Source: Zarea fungicola (taxonomy: Eukaryota > Ascomycota > Sordariomycetes > Hypocreales > Cordycipitaceae). From it: 64,000 nt of DNA. Below are positions 1 to 11,460 of the stretch, one piece after another (position 1 is the first letter of the stretch; the number at the start of each line of letters is the position of its first letter). Under the pieces are notes generated by a model that saw nothing but the letters and a program-made list of their open reading frames with translations, made no database searches and had not been told where the DNA came from. Made by a program: the position numbers and the translations under genes. The stretch spans positions 65,205 through 129,204 of the forward strand of contig FWCC01000014.1 of assembly GCA_900169235.1 (NCBI GenBank), read 5' to 3'.

Positions 1-312
1 GGCCGTTCATATTTTGCGGCAGAAGATCATTGCAACCTCTTGATCGGTGATATCTATGACTCGGATATTACTCTGCCCAAGTCGCCACGGTCAATCTGTC
101 GTGCGGACCGCTGCGGTGTCTGCTGTATCAGCTGGGCTAATCCTGTTGTCGATGCAGTCAGGAACGAACTGGTTGACGCAGCTGAAAAGGTTTTCGAGTC
201 ATGTGTATCAAAACGACACAACCACTACGTTTCAGGTCTTACACGCAACACCTTGATTGGACGAACATGCACTACGCAATGCTTGTCAAATCGCCCTAAC
301 GGATGTTCATAA
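1..312 (+). CDS. 3' end of a small secreted cysteine-rich protein (partial)
   Basis: The frame is open from the first base of the window to a TAA at 310-312, so the gene starts upstream and only about 103 C-terminal residues are visible. The fragment shares a pattern with the 173-aa secreted protein at 51219-51740: a Cys-Cys pair followed by Ile-Ser-Trp, a Pro-Val pair, a spaced single Cys, then Thr-Cys-Thr, a further Cys and a final SNRPxGC. Seven or more Cys are conserved in order, so the two are paralogues or members of one family. The signal peptide, if present, lies outside the window. No function is known to me; such proteins are often effectors or antimicrobial peptides, which is inference. 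Confidence 0.6.
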   Translation, partial: GRSYFAAEDHCNLLIGDIYDSDITLPKSPRSICRADRCGVCCISWANPVVDAVRNELVDAAEKVFESCVSKRHNHYVSGLTRNTLIGRTCTTQCLSNRPNGCS

Positions 313-1107
313 TCATGACTCTGTTACGTTCATTTTCAGGAATTTACGCGAAGACTTTGTGGTGGCATATTGTGTATTTGGTATGACCCTTTTTGGCAAA
401 AACGTATACTATTTGATAAGGGTTTATGCTTCTTCCATTGATGGGTTACTTAGAATAGCTGTACGCATCCAACGCCAGCCTGGAGCATTTGACCGTGGCT
501 ATATATTTTGTCCCTTTCAGATCACCGTGTTGAGTTGTTAAACCAATAATCAACACTATCAAGCTGTGATTCATCTTACTTGCTAGGACGAGCGAGAGTG
601 GCCTTACGAGTGTAAGTCTGAAGTGTTCGCAGAGCCAAGATACGGTTAATGCCGTCAGGACGGCTCAGCGACCGAGTACCAGTCAATTTCCTTCTTTAGC
701 AGTGTTAGACACCCACCATGTGGGACTAAGTTTCATCTTCCTTTGTTTAGAAATTCGCTGGTACCGTTTTAGTCATCCCGGCGATTGGGCGAATCTCGCA
801 CGCTCGAAGGTATCACGACCACGAAAATAGATAAGTAGAAACTAATAAATGAAAATTGATTATATTGCAACGAAGGATAAGCTCACAATGCCGAAATTTC
901 TTCATTAGGAATCAGCCACTAAGGCGGGAGCGGCCTATTTCAAACGTGTCTTAATAATAAAGTATCACATCTCTCTTCCACATAACATAGCCTTAATTAT
1001 AACACGCCCACTATTATTAAAATGGAAAAAGAAATTTAAAAAAATTCCATGCCTAATTAGATAAGTAGGCGGCATAGAATTGCCTTCTCCTTATGCAATA
1101 TACATGG
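313..1107. other. Gene-free stretch
   Basis: I see no coding region. The right half (about 830-1080) is AT-rich with short A/T runs. It separates the partial secreted protein from the broken minus-strand gene that ends at 1108. Confidence 0.4.
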
Positions 1108-2650
1108 CTATATGGGTGAAGACTGAGCGTTTCCTAGCAAGTCGCGCCAGGACGTAACTCTATACCTGTTCCACTCGAGATCGAGCCACTCCTGTCGTCC
1201 TAGGTTTTCGAATAGACTCATGATCCCCTCACTGGGTCTCCAGTCGCCGACCTGCCACTGCACCACCGGTATTGGCGTGGCAGCAGCAGCATCGCCGTCC
1301 TTCTGGTTCTTACTTCCACGCCCAGCAATGAACTTGACACCCCATCTATGGCCATTTCTCAACACCAGGCTATATTCCTCTATTTCTCTGTCGTCTGAAG
1401 GGTCCCACCATAAGTGCGTGCAAATCTCAGCGTCCTCAAGGTTCGGCATATTGTCGCGAGTCAAAGACTTCGCAAACGCCGCAAGCAAGGGCTCGATCCG
1501 CTCCCTGCAGGGCTTGATGCGGAACATGTCTAGATAGTAATCGTACTCATCGTCTGGGTTGTCGTCGTACTCAGCATCGACCTCCACATCCTCGTCCATG
1601 TCAGTTTCGCGAGGGTAGTGGTCTGTGTCTGAGATCTTGTACCCTCCTTGTTCGGAGTCGTGCGGATCCTCGCCAGCGGGGCCGACAAAGTACCACCGCC
1701 CGTCTGGACGGAGGGCATGGAACTCAAGCCGGAATCGCCGCATCTGTGACCACTGCTGGTTGGTTGATGCCTCGGCACTGGGGAACAGGTCTGGAGTGAC
1801 CATGGCACGCACGTCAAACAGGCTTAGCTGCGCACCGAGCCTGCACAGGCCGACAGACACGGGGTCTTTGTCCGCGGGATGGATCAGGTTCGGCCGGGCG
1901 ACGGACTGGTCATGCTTAGGGAGATTGAAGAACGGCCAGAAGTGCAGTGCGGCCCTGGTCAGGCTCGAGGGGATCTTTCTTCCGCCAGAGGTGCTTCTCC
2001 TGGTCCATGATGGCCGCGCCGAACTCGTGACGGGCATCTCGCAGGGGACCCTCCCAAGGCCAGGTGTAGCACTCGCGCATCACTCTACTCGGAGTGGGCA
2101 TGGGCATGGGCCGCTCCCACAACCAGCGGGCTCTCCACTCTTGGACAGCCGGCAGGTGGACGAGGCACTGCAGTGGCACGAGAGGAGATAGCGGGCGTAT
2201 GTCTGTCGACATTGCGGCGTCAGGGCCGTACGATCTGATGGACAGGCCGCTTATGAAGGGAAGATCTGGCAGTGTCTCGGGGTCGTGCAGCTGCAGACGG
2301 CGTGAGTGATACCTGCGATGGTAACATTGCGGCGGTTCTGGGTCAAAGTTCTGCGCCTGGATTGTGAGCTCCATGTCAAGTTTGGCTGGCAGATCCTGGA
2401 TCCCGTTACAAGCGGCGGCAATCTGCTCATAAAATGCATGGATGCGCGCCGACATGTGGGCGCTGATGGCGGTGGTCTCCCTGGCAGGTTCATGGCATGG
2501 CAAATCCTTCTCTCCATCCTCATTGCGATTGATGAGGAGGAGCGGCAGCGGGAGAGTATATTGGAAAATCTCGCATTTTGCTTTTACCGCTGCCTTTAGC
2601 TTTTCCGAGAGCTCACACTCGAAATCTGGGTCGGTCACGCGAAGTGCCAT
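1108..2650 (-). pseudogene. Frameshifted copy of an unknown ~505-aa protein
   Basis: Two minus-strand reading frames together match, end to end, the intact protein at 4037-5554. The first starts with ATG at 2650 and runs to about residue 220 (shared LPCHEP, TTAISAH, PWEGPLRDARHEFGAA). The second carries the rest down to 1108 (shared FHxLRPDGRWYFVGP, GEDPHDSE, EPCRERIEP, VQWQVGDWRPS, QEWLDLE). The switch happens near 1982-1994 in a purine run where one extra base would account for the frame change; removing it aligns both halves without a gap. No intron signal explains it. It is therefore either a recent pseudogene or an assembly error. I do not recognise the family. No signal peptide or membrane segment is evident, and an acidic stretch (about residues 330-360) is shared with the paralogue. 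Confidence 0.7.
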
Positions 2651-3381
2651 GTTGAGTCATGTAATGCAATGAATCAGTGTTGAGGTTGATGCTCTGCTTG
2701 GTGAAGCTGGGGGAATTGGACGGGGACGTAGTGTTCAGGGGTGAGCGGGAACGGTCCTTATTATATGAGTACCACGACCCCCACATTCTTGGGCTCGCAG
2801 CAATTTGCTTGCACCCCTGCTGGGTTTCAATACCAGAGGCAGATACGTTTCGTGACTACTGGCGGACGAGCAATGTCAAGTTGGCGCAAAACGGGGAGAA
2901 AACTGCTCCATCCGCATGGGCTCACTTATTACACGCTCTAGGGAGCAGTCCGCTTGCCGAGAAACTCATCACTAGATATCGGTGGCAATAACTAGATATT
3001 AGTGGCAATACTGCTCAAAATTGTCTTACCGCGCTCAATATAAGTATTTCCAAATGGGCCTTTGTCTTACCAAGCCTTGACCGCCCTCTAGTGGAAAGAT
3101 TGAACTTCTGCTATATAGCCCAGTGCCTTGGCGGCTAGAAGAAAAGCAAATATACTTTTAACATATATTTTCTACAGTTGTTTTATGAACGCTATGCAAT
3201 TTAGAAATTAGTAACTAGTTGATACATTGGACATATCCTCTACATATCCACCGAGTATGATGTGGCGTGTAAGAGACATGTGATTTATTCATATGCTCGC
3301 GAGGACAACGCCTAGCACACATGTCCCCGGGGCTTACAGATACGCCAATCAATCAGTATTAGTAACCCCATCAGCAATCAA
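2651..3381. other. Intergenic
   Basis: No gene is supported. A 21-nt imperfect duplication (CTAGATATYRGTGGCAATA) lies at about 2972-3012. Confidence 0.35.
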
Positions 3382-3797
3382 TCAGTTTTCATCAAGGGCC
3401 TGATCAATCAGTGCTGATTGTTGGGACGTCTGTTGGAGTGATGATGATGACGACGCTGTTGCTGGGATTTTATCGTCATTAGAGCGGGTTGGTCCGCGCG
3501 GGTAGCCCAAATTCAGCTGCCCGCCCGAGGCGAAGTCGTTGGAAATGACGCATATCTGCTTACAGGCCTGGACAGGCTTTTCATTTGTTGCTTTCTTGTC
3601 AAGCATGTGCGGAACCTCGCCTCCTCTATTATGGCCATGGCCAAGGCTGCGCTGCGGATGAGCATGGAGTTGTGCAGCGATGGCGTTTTCATCAATGGTA
3701 GGCGTTGGTATTAGTTTCTCCCTCTTCTCCTTTCCCTCCCAGCAGTTGACGAAGAGTCTTACATCGATAAATATCCAAAGACAAATTTGCTGTCATA
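3382..3797 (-). pseudogene. Open frame without a start; gene fragment of unknown origin
   Basis: Minus-strand frame ending in TGA at 3382, open back to about 3797 but without a convincing in-frame ATG at its upstream end. The translation begins with a hydrophobic stretch around an LFVNCW motif, has a basic/His-rich middle (HPQRSLGHGHNR) and a Ser/Gln-rich tail. The LFVNxC motif is faintly like a PIH1 domain start, but that is too weak to name it. It may be the last exon of a lost gene; upstream is AT-rich sequence with no matching exon. Confidence 0.25.
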
Positions 3798-4036
3798 GAG
3801 CAAATTATGCCTCAACAATGCAAGCTAACCCTACAAATGAGCAAAACTATTTGCCTTGGCTACGATGTGCTGTCATTATTAACTGGCCGCTCACCAAGCT
3901 GGAGGTTAGAATATAGAGGGTCTATACTATGAATAACTAATAGGTATATTACTAACCTCCTCGATTGAGTGTTGTAATATCCCCTCTTGTAATTGCTTGC
4001 TGGGCATAGGAAGAGCTGAAAGCGGCACTTGAGATT

Positions 4037-5554
4037 CTAGAACAAGCTACTCTTAGACGACACAATAAAATCTCTCCTGTAACCGAACTCAAGATCGAGC
4101 CACTCTTGTTGTCCTAGGCGACCAAAGATACTCATGACATCCTGGCTAGGTCGCCAGTCACCAACTTGCCATTGTACCGTCGGTGCAGCAGAATCATTGC
4201 CCCTTTCACCTCGACCGGCTACATACTTGACACCCCACCTATGAACCTTGGTGTCGATACCCTCCTCAGGACCGATGCCGTACTCGGCTGCTCTACTATG
4301 TGACGGGTGCCACCACACGTACGTAAATATCTCGGCAACCTCCAAGTTCGGCATATTGTCACAAGTCAGCGCTTTAGCAAATGCCATGAGCACTGGTTCA
4401 ATTCTCTCCCTGCACGGCTCTATACGGAATAGATCTGATTCAAAGTCATAGTCTTTACCTCCTCTGGGGTCGTCTTCCCACTCTTCGTCGAGCTCTTCGT
4501 CCTCTTTGGTGTCATGCTCACGAGGGTAATGTTCTGCAGAGACTTTGAACCCGCCTTCCTCAGAGTCATGCGGATCCTCGCCGCGAGGACCAACAAAGTA
4601 CCATCTCCCGTCTGGACGGAGTGGGTGGAATTCGATCCGTAGACGACGCATTTTTAACCACTGTTCCTCCTTTAACTCAGAATGAGGGAAGAGATCCTCT
4701 GTGATTAGAGCGCGTAGGTCAAGTATATGCAATTGTGTAGCCAGCTTGCAAAGCCCTATAGAGATTGGGTCCTTGTACGCTGGGTAAATCAGATTCGGTC
4801 TAGGTAAGTTCTGGTCTTCGTATGCAGTCGGTTGAGGCGACCAAAAATGCAATACAGCCTTCGTCAGGCTTGCAGGGAGTCTATGTCCACAGAGATATTT
4901 TTCGGGATCTATAATTGCCGCCCCGAATTCGTGACGAGCATCTCGCAGAGGTCCCTCCCAGGGCCGCGTATAATGCTCACGCATTACCCTGCTTGGCATG
5001 CAGCAAGGCATAGGACGCTCCCACATCCAGGGGAGCGTCAGTTCTTCTACTTGGGGTAACTTGACAAGACATTGGAGCGGCACTAGCAGGGATAGTGGAC
5101 GGACATCTTCCGACTCCCAGCCACTACCGTAGCCAGGCTGCGATTCAACAGTTAGACTTGACACGAAGGGCAGGTCTAGAAGCGTCGAGGGGTCGTGTAG
5201 CCGCAGCCGGCGTGAGTGGTATCTTCTATGCCTGCAGAATGGCCCCTCGCCGTTAAAACCCTGTCGCCTCATACAAAGACTAAGATTGACCCCGCCTGGT
5301 GCTTTTGGATTCGTGGCGTAAAAGGCAGCCAGCTGCTTGTAAAAGCCGTGGACACGTGCAGAAACATGAGCACTGATGGCTGTGGTTTCATTGACGGGCT
5401 CGTGACAGGGTAATGGCTCGTCAGGTGAATCGAGGAGCACAGGCAGCGTAACATAATATGTAACAGGCCATAGAACGCCCTCAGGCGAGAGACAGTCTTT
5501 TATCTGGTCTAAAGCCTGGCTCTCATAGTCTGGATCGAACACGTGGAACGGCAT
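4037..5554 (-). CDS. Unknown conserved protein, 505 aa, single exon
   Basis: Uninterrupted minus-strand frame from ATG at 5554 to TAG at 4037. The protein is rich in Trp, Pro and Arg. Its conserved blocks are LPCHEP/ETTAISAHVSARVH (about residues 48-70), the CRHRRYHSRRLRLHDP block (about 108), MREHYTRPWEGPLRDARHEF (about 190-210), LRPDGRWYFVGP (about 313) and WQVGDWRPS near the C-terminus. An Asp/Glu-rich run occupies about residues 348-372. No signal peptide, membrane helix or catalytic motif is recognisable. It is the intact paralogue of the broken gene at 1108-2650, in the same orientation and 1.4 kb apart, which points to tandem duplication. I cannot assign a function; it may be an ascomycete lineage-specific family. 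Confidence 0.75.
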   Translation of the reverse strand: MPFHVFDPDYESQALDQIKDCLSPEGVLWPVTYYVTLPVLLDSPDEPLPCHEPVNETTAISAHVSARVHGFYKQLAAFYATNPKAPGGVNLSLCMRRQGFNGEGPFCRHRRYHSRRLRLHDPSTLLDLPFVSSLTVESQPGYGSGWESEDVRPLSLLVPLQCLVKLPQVEELTLPWMWERPMPCCMPSRVMREHYTRPWEGPLRDARHEFGAAIIDPEKYLCGHRLPASLTKAVLHFWSPQPTAYEDQNLPRPNLIYPAYKDPISIGLCKLATQLHILDLRALITEDLFPHSELKEEQWLKMRRLRIEFHPLRPDGRWYFVGPRGEDPHDSEEGGFKVSAEHYPREHDTKEDEELDEEWEDDPRGGKDYDFESDLFRIEPCRERIEPVLMAFAKALTCDNMPNLEVAEIFTYVWWHPSHSRAAEYGIGPEEGIDTKVHRWGVKYVAGRGERGNDSAAPTVQWQVGDWRPSQDVMSIFGRLGQQEWLDLEFGYRRDFIVSSKSSLF

Positions 5555-6310
5555 GATGGCTGCGTAGAAGGTTGTGATAGCATGCTTGTCGACTCTGGTG
5601 GTGGAGAGAGAAGAGAAGCCAGCAGTGGAGAGTTGGGGCGCCGGCCGCCTTAATATACCCCCAGTCGCACTCGAACAAAGATTTTACAGGAGGGAGGAAT
5701 TAGGCTGCAAGACCCCGCTTGATTTTAAATTGCGTGGCCTAATGTAGTTCGTATTAAACTAGTTGGATAGATTATAAAATGACGTGTATGAGTAAATTGT
5801 CGGTCACTAGATCATGAGAAGGTTCTATTAAGCTTGTATCTAGCGTAAGAGAAATTGCAAATGGAACTTGAGTAAATGAGTTGCTTAAAGCGTAATTGTA
5901 GTCTACTTTGATCACCGTCTGCTCTATTATGGCAAGAAATTAGAACAAGAAGCAACTGTGAACTACAGAATGCAGATTATATTAAACTTCACGTATTATA
6001 TTAGTGCAGCGCATTACTCTTCATTTCTGTCGATCCAAGCCCTGTTTATTGACGAAGAACACAAATGATTTACTGCAAGGGAGTATCGAATCGACGGCGT
6101 ATATTGAGAGGATATGCAGTTAGGTTATCTGAACCTTCTAGTATTTATCGCTGGGTCCTCCCAGTCAGGTCCAACCCAGCTCATAGCTGTATAAATGCGT
6201 CTTCAGCACCTTCCTCCGTAGCCATTACACGTCAAGGCTCGGCGATCACTCCGTTAGTGCCCTGCACTTACAATGTGGTCGGCAGATTGCACAGGGCTGA
6301 TTGTACCTGC
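5555..6310. other. Intergenic, AT-rich
   Basis: Promoter side of the 505-aa gene, then AT-rich sequence. I see no gene. Confidence 0.35.
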
Positions 6311-7060
6311 CTAAAATGTAAATTTCCACGCACTTAATCTGCTTATAATTGAATCCATAGTCTCAATGTCTTCAATCAGCTGCAATGTGTCCTTCTTGCG
6401 CTGCGTTTGAGCCGGAGTATCTCCCCGCGCGGGTGCATTTTTGGCTTTCTTGGCGTCTGTCGTCCAGAAGTCTCTTATGCTACCGAAGAAGTTGTTGATC
6501 GGCTCCATCATCCTCACCTACATGACAATGAACCGGGATTTCATGAAGTTATCCCACTTGTCCTTCAGCTACATGTATCCCGGCCGCAGGTTTGCAGGCA
6601 ATACCGTCGTTTCGAGGAAATCGAGAATATCGCTGATTCTCTTCGTTGGGGCGCGGAGAATGGTGTAAACTTCAATGTCGTTGTGGTAATACCGCGAGCC
6701 GATGGCTTCCTGCATATTTTTGTGTACCTTCCTCGCGCCTGATGCCGTGTCGATAGTTCCACCATTTTTGTGGGCCATTTATCGGTAATAACAACCCGGT
6801 TGCCGGCCCAGACGTTATTCTTCATAGATGAGTTGCCGTAGAAGCAGGAATCGTGCGCCATTCTGGCCGGCAGGTGCATGCCGGAGTTCAGTGGTACCTT
6901 CGCAGTCAGTTGCATCGCTAACCCTAAACCTTTCAAGACTCCGTCGACTTTCTTGGCATCATTTTTGTAACGCTATCGCCTACGCATCCTGATCGTTCTG
7001 CAGGCATAAGAGCTGATTCCTCTGCAACATTAGAAGAAGAAACATACGAACTGACTGAGC
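6311..7060 (-). pseudogene. Decayed unknown gene with RIP-like stops
   Basis: On the minus strand a protein-like sequence can be followed from about 7060 to a TAG at 6311, but it is interrupted. One TAG sits near 6986, one frame change near 6765-6775, and two further TAGs near 6568 and 6528. Each TAG sits where CAG (Gln) would fit, the pattern expected from C-to-T change. Recognisable stretches include HLPARMAHDSCFYGNSS, a Lys-rich middle, an LPANLRPGYM block and an Ala/Lys-rich tail with TQRKKDTLQLIEDIE. I do not recognise the family. The consistent frame between stops argues that it was once coding. Confidence 0.4.
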
Positions 7061-8937
7061 CTACAGGTGCGCCATTGGATGAATGGATGTTGCAGGATGA
7101 GTTCTTCGACGAACAATTATAGATGACAACAGTGCTGTAATCAATACTCAATACTCAATAAGTTGTCAAACTCCATCTCACCTTGTTATCAGTAGCAGCC
7201 AGTTCATATCTTATTATGCCACCAGAGAAAGAAAGCCCGTCGAATAGTTAATGTTGAGGCTGACGCATGCCTGTAAATTTTGCTTGTACCTGAACCACGG
7301 GATTTTTCCCCGAGTACCAAAAGTATCCGTTGCACTTGAACACTTGTTGAGGGGATGTATGGGCTAAGCTTCGATGAGGGTTTGTTGAACCAAGAACTAC
7401 GGACTCGGGAGAAGGCTTTCTCGTTCCTATAGTTACTCTGTGCACACCAGATGGCACCGTCATACGAGCATGACTATCACGCCCCATGCGCTATAACTAA
7501 TAATGAATGACGCTTAAAACAGCCTCACTCTCTAACTAGGTACGTGTATAAATACTACTTAAAATAGCTGAGTTAAAATGAGATTTTCCCGTCTATTAGA
7601 GGCCGTTAGATGAAAAGAAACTACAGTGTAAACTTGTATCAGAAAATATTCACGAAGCCTCCTTGTAAACAAAACTAGCGCTTACATTATCGAGTTGACA
7701 TTCGCTAGAAGATAAGAGACTTTCACTCTAGATTTGTTTGGAAGGAACCGCGTACAAAAACGTAATTCGTGTGAATTGAAATGATAAGAATTAAGTATGA
7801 TCAGTTTGGCTGTGGGACCTAACAACGCGGTCTTTCCAGTCTTATTCGTGCGATTTCCAACTGCCGAGCAATGAAAAAGGCAATACTGTAGGGTATGAGT
7901 CAACGCCTGGCTCGGTGAATGGGTCGCAGGTCGGGAAATAAAGGTGGGCACGGCCACTTCCGTGAGTTAATCATGGGTGAGAGTAAGCTCTTAAATGCAC
8001 ACTGGAGGTGAATATAATAGGCCCACAAAGCCACGGCGAGTTTGGCAACAATAGTTACTATGGAGGGATGGATAAGTTTTGTACGGCTGCAATTCACAAC
8101 CAGGAGCCTTGTCAAAGAGAGAGTCACCTCAGCAAAGTACTACCCTATGTCGAGGTTAATAAGGAGAGTGTAAGGACGAGGGTGCTAGGTAACCACTCGG
8201 CCACAGAGACCATCAAAAGATCAAGTAATAACCAGCCGTGGCCAGATATCCCTAGCATCCAATATATACTTTCTAGGTCCCTGACAGAGAGTCCCTATTT
8301 AGCCACACTATTAAAATTATTAAATTCTATTAAAGTTTTCTAGTATTTAATAATAGTTATAATAGTATATACTATTCTTAATGGTACTGTATTTAATTAT
8401 ATTTATCACTTAAAAAATATTATATACTTTATCTCTATGTTGTTTTGCTTGGATGTCTTACTTTGCAGGTTGACGCTTCAGTCACCCGCCTGATCATGTA
8501 AAACTTTCACCTCATACCCAATAAAACACTAGCTTGGCATTAGCTTCTAAGCCCAAAGAGCTTTATTAAGGCTTTAGCTGTACAAGAGGCTATCTACTCT
8601 CGGAGCTGTATTTGCCGAATCCCCGAATCTGCTCAATTGAGCAGGGAATTTTGGCCTGTGAGTGGTTAATTCTTCGTTTATGTATACGTACTGCCCGGGC
8701 AAAACGGTGGTTGAGACACCACCTTCTTAGTTACCAGATTTATCATCAATTCAACAGTCTATAACCATAATACGCAAATTCACTTGCGAAATCACGGAGA
8801 TACGCATCACCCTTGTAATTCCAGTACTTTCGAAGCCAGTTCATAGGGCTTCGTCAATTGCAATGCAAAGCAAGCACAATGTGCAAATGTGCTCGATAGA
8901 AAAATATATGATTAATTCTTTCAATGCCAGCTCTTTA
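7061..8937. other. Long gene-poor stretch
   Basis: Only short open frames with no family resemblance, for example a 79-codon minus-strand frame at 7248-7487. About 8290-8430 is very AT-rich with TTAATA-type repeats, typical of mutated repeat relics. I support no gene here. Confidence 0.35.
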
Positions 8938-9401
8938 TTATTGAGGGGCACTCTCGATAAACGCTCTATCAAGATCAAATCCAGCTACAGTAATAGTCTT
9001 AGCCACATATGGCTCCCTCGCCATTAGTCCCTCTTTCTCTAGAATGGTGAACATCTTTTTGAAATGTGGCTCTGAGACATGCTGATCTGCAGCTTCCCTA
9101 GAGATGTATCTACACGCCATTTTTTCAGTGGTATGTCAATCAATATGTTAATACCATTGAACGTACGTTTCAATGAGACAAAATTCCACAGTCTCAGCCT
9201 GAATTCTCTCGGTAAGGATAAATCGTAACGCATACACCTCGCTAGTATGGACTTGACGACACTGTTCAGTGAGGACTTCGCGAAGCTAAAACATCGATTA
9301 GTGAAAGATGTGCTTGGCTCTGGGCATAGGTAGCTCTGACGCACTTTATCGACTTTTCCAATAGCAGGATAAAATACGGCGAAAATATGTACTTGCGGCA
9401 T
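8938..9401 (-). CDS. ABM-domain (antibiotic biosynthesis monooxygenase-like) protein, 115 aa, three exons
   Basis: Exons read on the minus strand: 9345-9401, 9167-9285 and 8938-9109. Intron 1 (59 nt) runs GTGCGT...TTTTAG with a CACTAAT branch site; intron 2 (57 nt) runs GTACGT...GTGTAG with a TTGAC-like branch. Phases agree and give 115 residues. The protein starts MPQVHIFAVFYPAIGKVDK and continues into a LREVL helix. It ends with the ABM-type pattern Tyr-x-Ser-Arg-Glu-Ala-Ala-x-x-His-Val-x-x-Pro-His-Phe-Lys and an Asp-Leu-Asp-Arg tail. ABM proteins are small ferredoxin-like-fold dimers; some are cofactor-free monooxygenases and many are of unknown role. No partner enzyme is adjacent. Without splicing the gene appears as two unrelated overlapping frames, so it is easily missed. 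Confidence 0.75.
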
Positions 9402-9528
9402 ATTTACGGGTAGAGAAAACTCCGTAAATTTAAGTCAACCTTTGCAACGGTATTTGGATCACAGCCTCAGGGCACCTAGCAGCCCTCTTATACGTTAGGG
9501 AAAGCCAGGAGTATATGCCGGAGACCCA

Positions 9529-9890
9529 CTATCCGCCGTCTTTGGCTCTCTTGTCGTCGGATTGACTCCCAGGTGTTGGCTGAGACGAGCTGTAGCTACG
9601 AGATTTGTCATTAGGGTTAGCTTCAGTACATTGCACCTCAAGTCTCACGGTTTGTTTGCAAGGCAGACTCACCGTCAATCCCACTTCCTCGATGATGTAG
9701 CTTAATTCACTTGAGTTGATAACCTTCTTGACATTTATCCATGTCCCGTAACCGGTTCACCAATGTTGCCCGCCAATTAAATTGATTGTACTGTTGAAGA
9801 CATGGATTGATCTACCCCTGCCGCGCAACACCTTCGTGAAGTTCTGTCCACTGCCACTAAACGGGGGGCAGTCAGCGAGGCTTCTTTCTC
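9529..9890 (-). pseudogene. Decayed gene remnant with one intron and an in-frame TGA
   Basis: Minus strand, from about 9890 to a TAG at 9529. The readable part contains SGSGQNFTKVL, a basic stretch, FNSTINLIGGQHW, then a TGA, then TGYGTWINVKKVINSSELSYI and EEVGLT. A good donor GTGAGT (about 9667) and a CTAACC branch lead to an acceptor TCGTAG near 9598, after which about 22 more codons remain. No start codon survives upstream. I do not recognise the family. The coding-like composition and the intron suggest a dead gene rather than chance. Confidence 0.3.
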
Positions 9891-11460
9891 CAAGTATGAA
9901 ACATCATACTAGTCACGGCATGTGGCGGGACTAATTGTGGCATCCTACTCGTTAGTGTGCGTTGTAAACAGATAACGTCGCCCACATTCTGCCCACCCTA
10001 CGTTATTAGCTCCACAGATCTCAAGTGCCAGGCCTTCAAGTCCGACGGCCTGCTGATGAAGGATCCAGAATATGTGGCCAATAGAAGGAGCAATGGATAA
10101 AAACAAAGCAGCGGTCTCAGGGGCGTTGCTGGTGCGCATTCGCTGCAGGCGTAACATGGACCATTTTTAGTGTGACTCTTTGAGGTGCCACTGAAATACC
10201 TGACTCAAGTTGGCAAATCTCCGCTCCGACCCCCGACAAAAGCGAATTCGGCGTTCTTCCCGATCCTAGTAGGTGATCACTCCTATAAGTGCTGTTGGCA
10301 TAGGTGATGAATTAGTGAATTGAGGAGACAATATGGAGCCAAAGCCCCAGGAGCAAAGCAGTTGCAAAGCTCTGGAGCTCGCCGCATCTAATCTCACTTG
10401 TCGCTTCAAGCCCCGTCAGGACCACGGCGGGAATGCCGATGGAGCCGTATCCGGGCTTAGCCTGTTACATCCGAGTACTACACCCATACTGCCAGCGTCT
10501 TATTTATCAAGCTTATTGCGCGGCTAGAAAGGGATCCATAAATATATGGCCAGGCCAATCAACCAAAAGTAAGCGGTAATTCTCCATGTGGGTTAAATTG
10601 AGTTTACTTGATAGTGCACTGACAGTTATCATCTCATAACGCCGAGGTTTGTTGATGGCCAATTGTTGAGCAGATGTCGCTTGAATTGTTTTTGCAGCCC
10701 CTTGTGATAGCCTCGAAATGAACCCTCCACCCCGTACCTCCTTAAAGCCGACCAGTGGTGGCCATACATGCACACGAAGTCCTCAACCCCGACGGATGAA
10801 GTGACGGAGAAACCATTCCATGCTAGCTCTTCGCAGGAGAGAGCAGCGCCAAAAGCCCCCTCGTGTCTCTTCCCCATTAGTGGGACAAGATTCACGGGGT
10901 GTTTGACGTTAACGCCAGTAACCCTGATTCTGTACTGTCGTCAGCCACCCCCTCTGATCGCGGATCGAGGAAACGCACCCAAATGGCGAGGGAGACGTGT
11001 GTGTGATGTTTATGCCTGAAGGAGCTTGAACTTCACCTCAAAAGGCCCTGGAGCTAGCTGGGCTATATGTCCATCATGGTATAGTTAAGCAGTGGAATTG
11101 AAGTATTATTGATTTCCAGATTGGTAATTTATATGGTGACGGCGTAGTGCGGTCTTCTGGCCGAGTCTCCTTTAGGGTCTAACTCTGGGCAGTGAATGCT
11201 TACGTTGCTACGTTGAATTACATTGCCAAAAGGCGTAGTTCATGGCAAGGAACTTTTGAAATTTATAACTTTATATTATTTATGACATCTTATTGCGGCA
11301 ATATGATAGCTCTAGTACCATCAATTGCTATTCCGCACTCATAATCTCATTCGGATCGCTCAATCAATGTAGTGCCAGAATCCAGGCTTAACCACAGCCT
11401 TTTCAGCTAACAGTACATTTTAACATGACCCGTTCAGGGGCTGTAGGAAGATATCAATCT
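9891..11460. other. Gene-poor stretch with weak open frames
   Basis: Overlapping minus-strand frames at 9945-10157 and 10513-10895 have mixed coding-like composition, but no start/splice logic joins them and no motif is recognisable. I leave them unannotated. About 11220-11350 is AT-rich. Confidence 0.3.
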
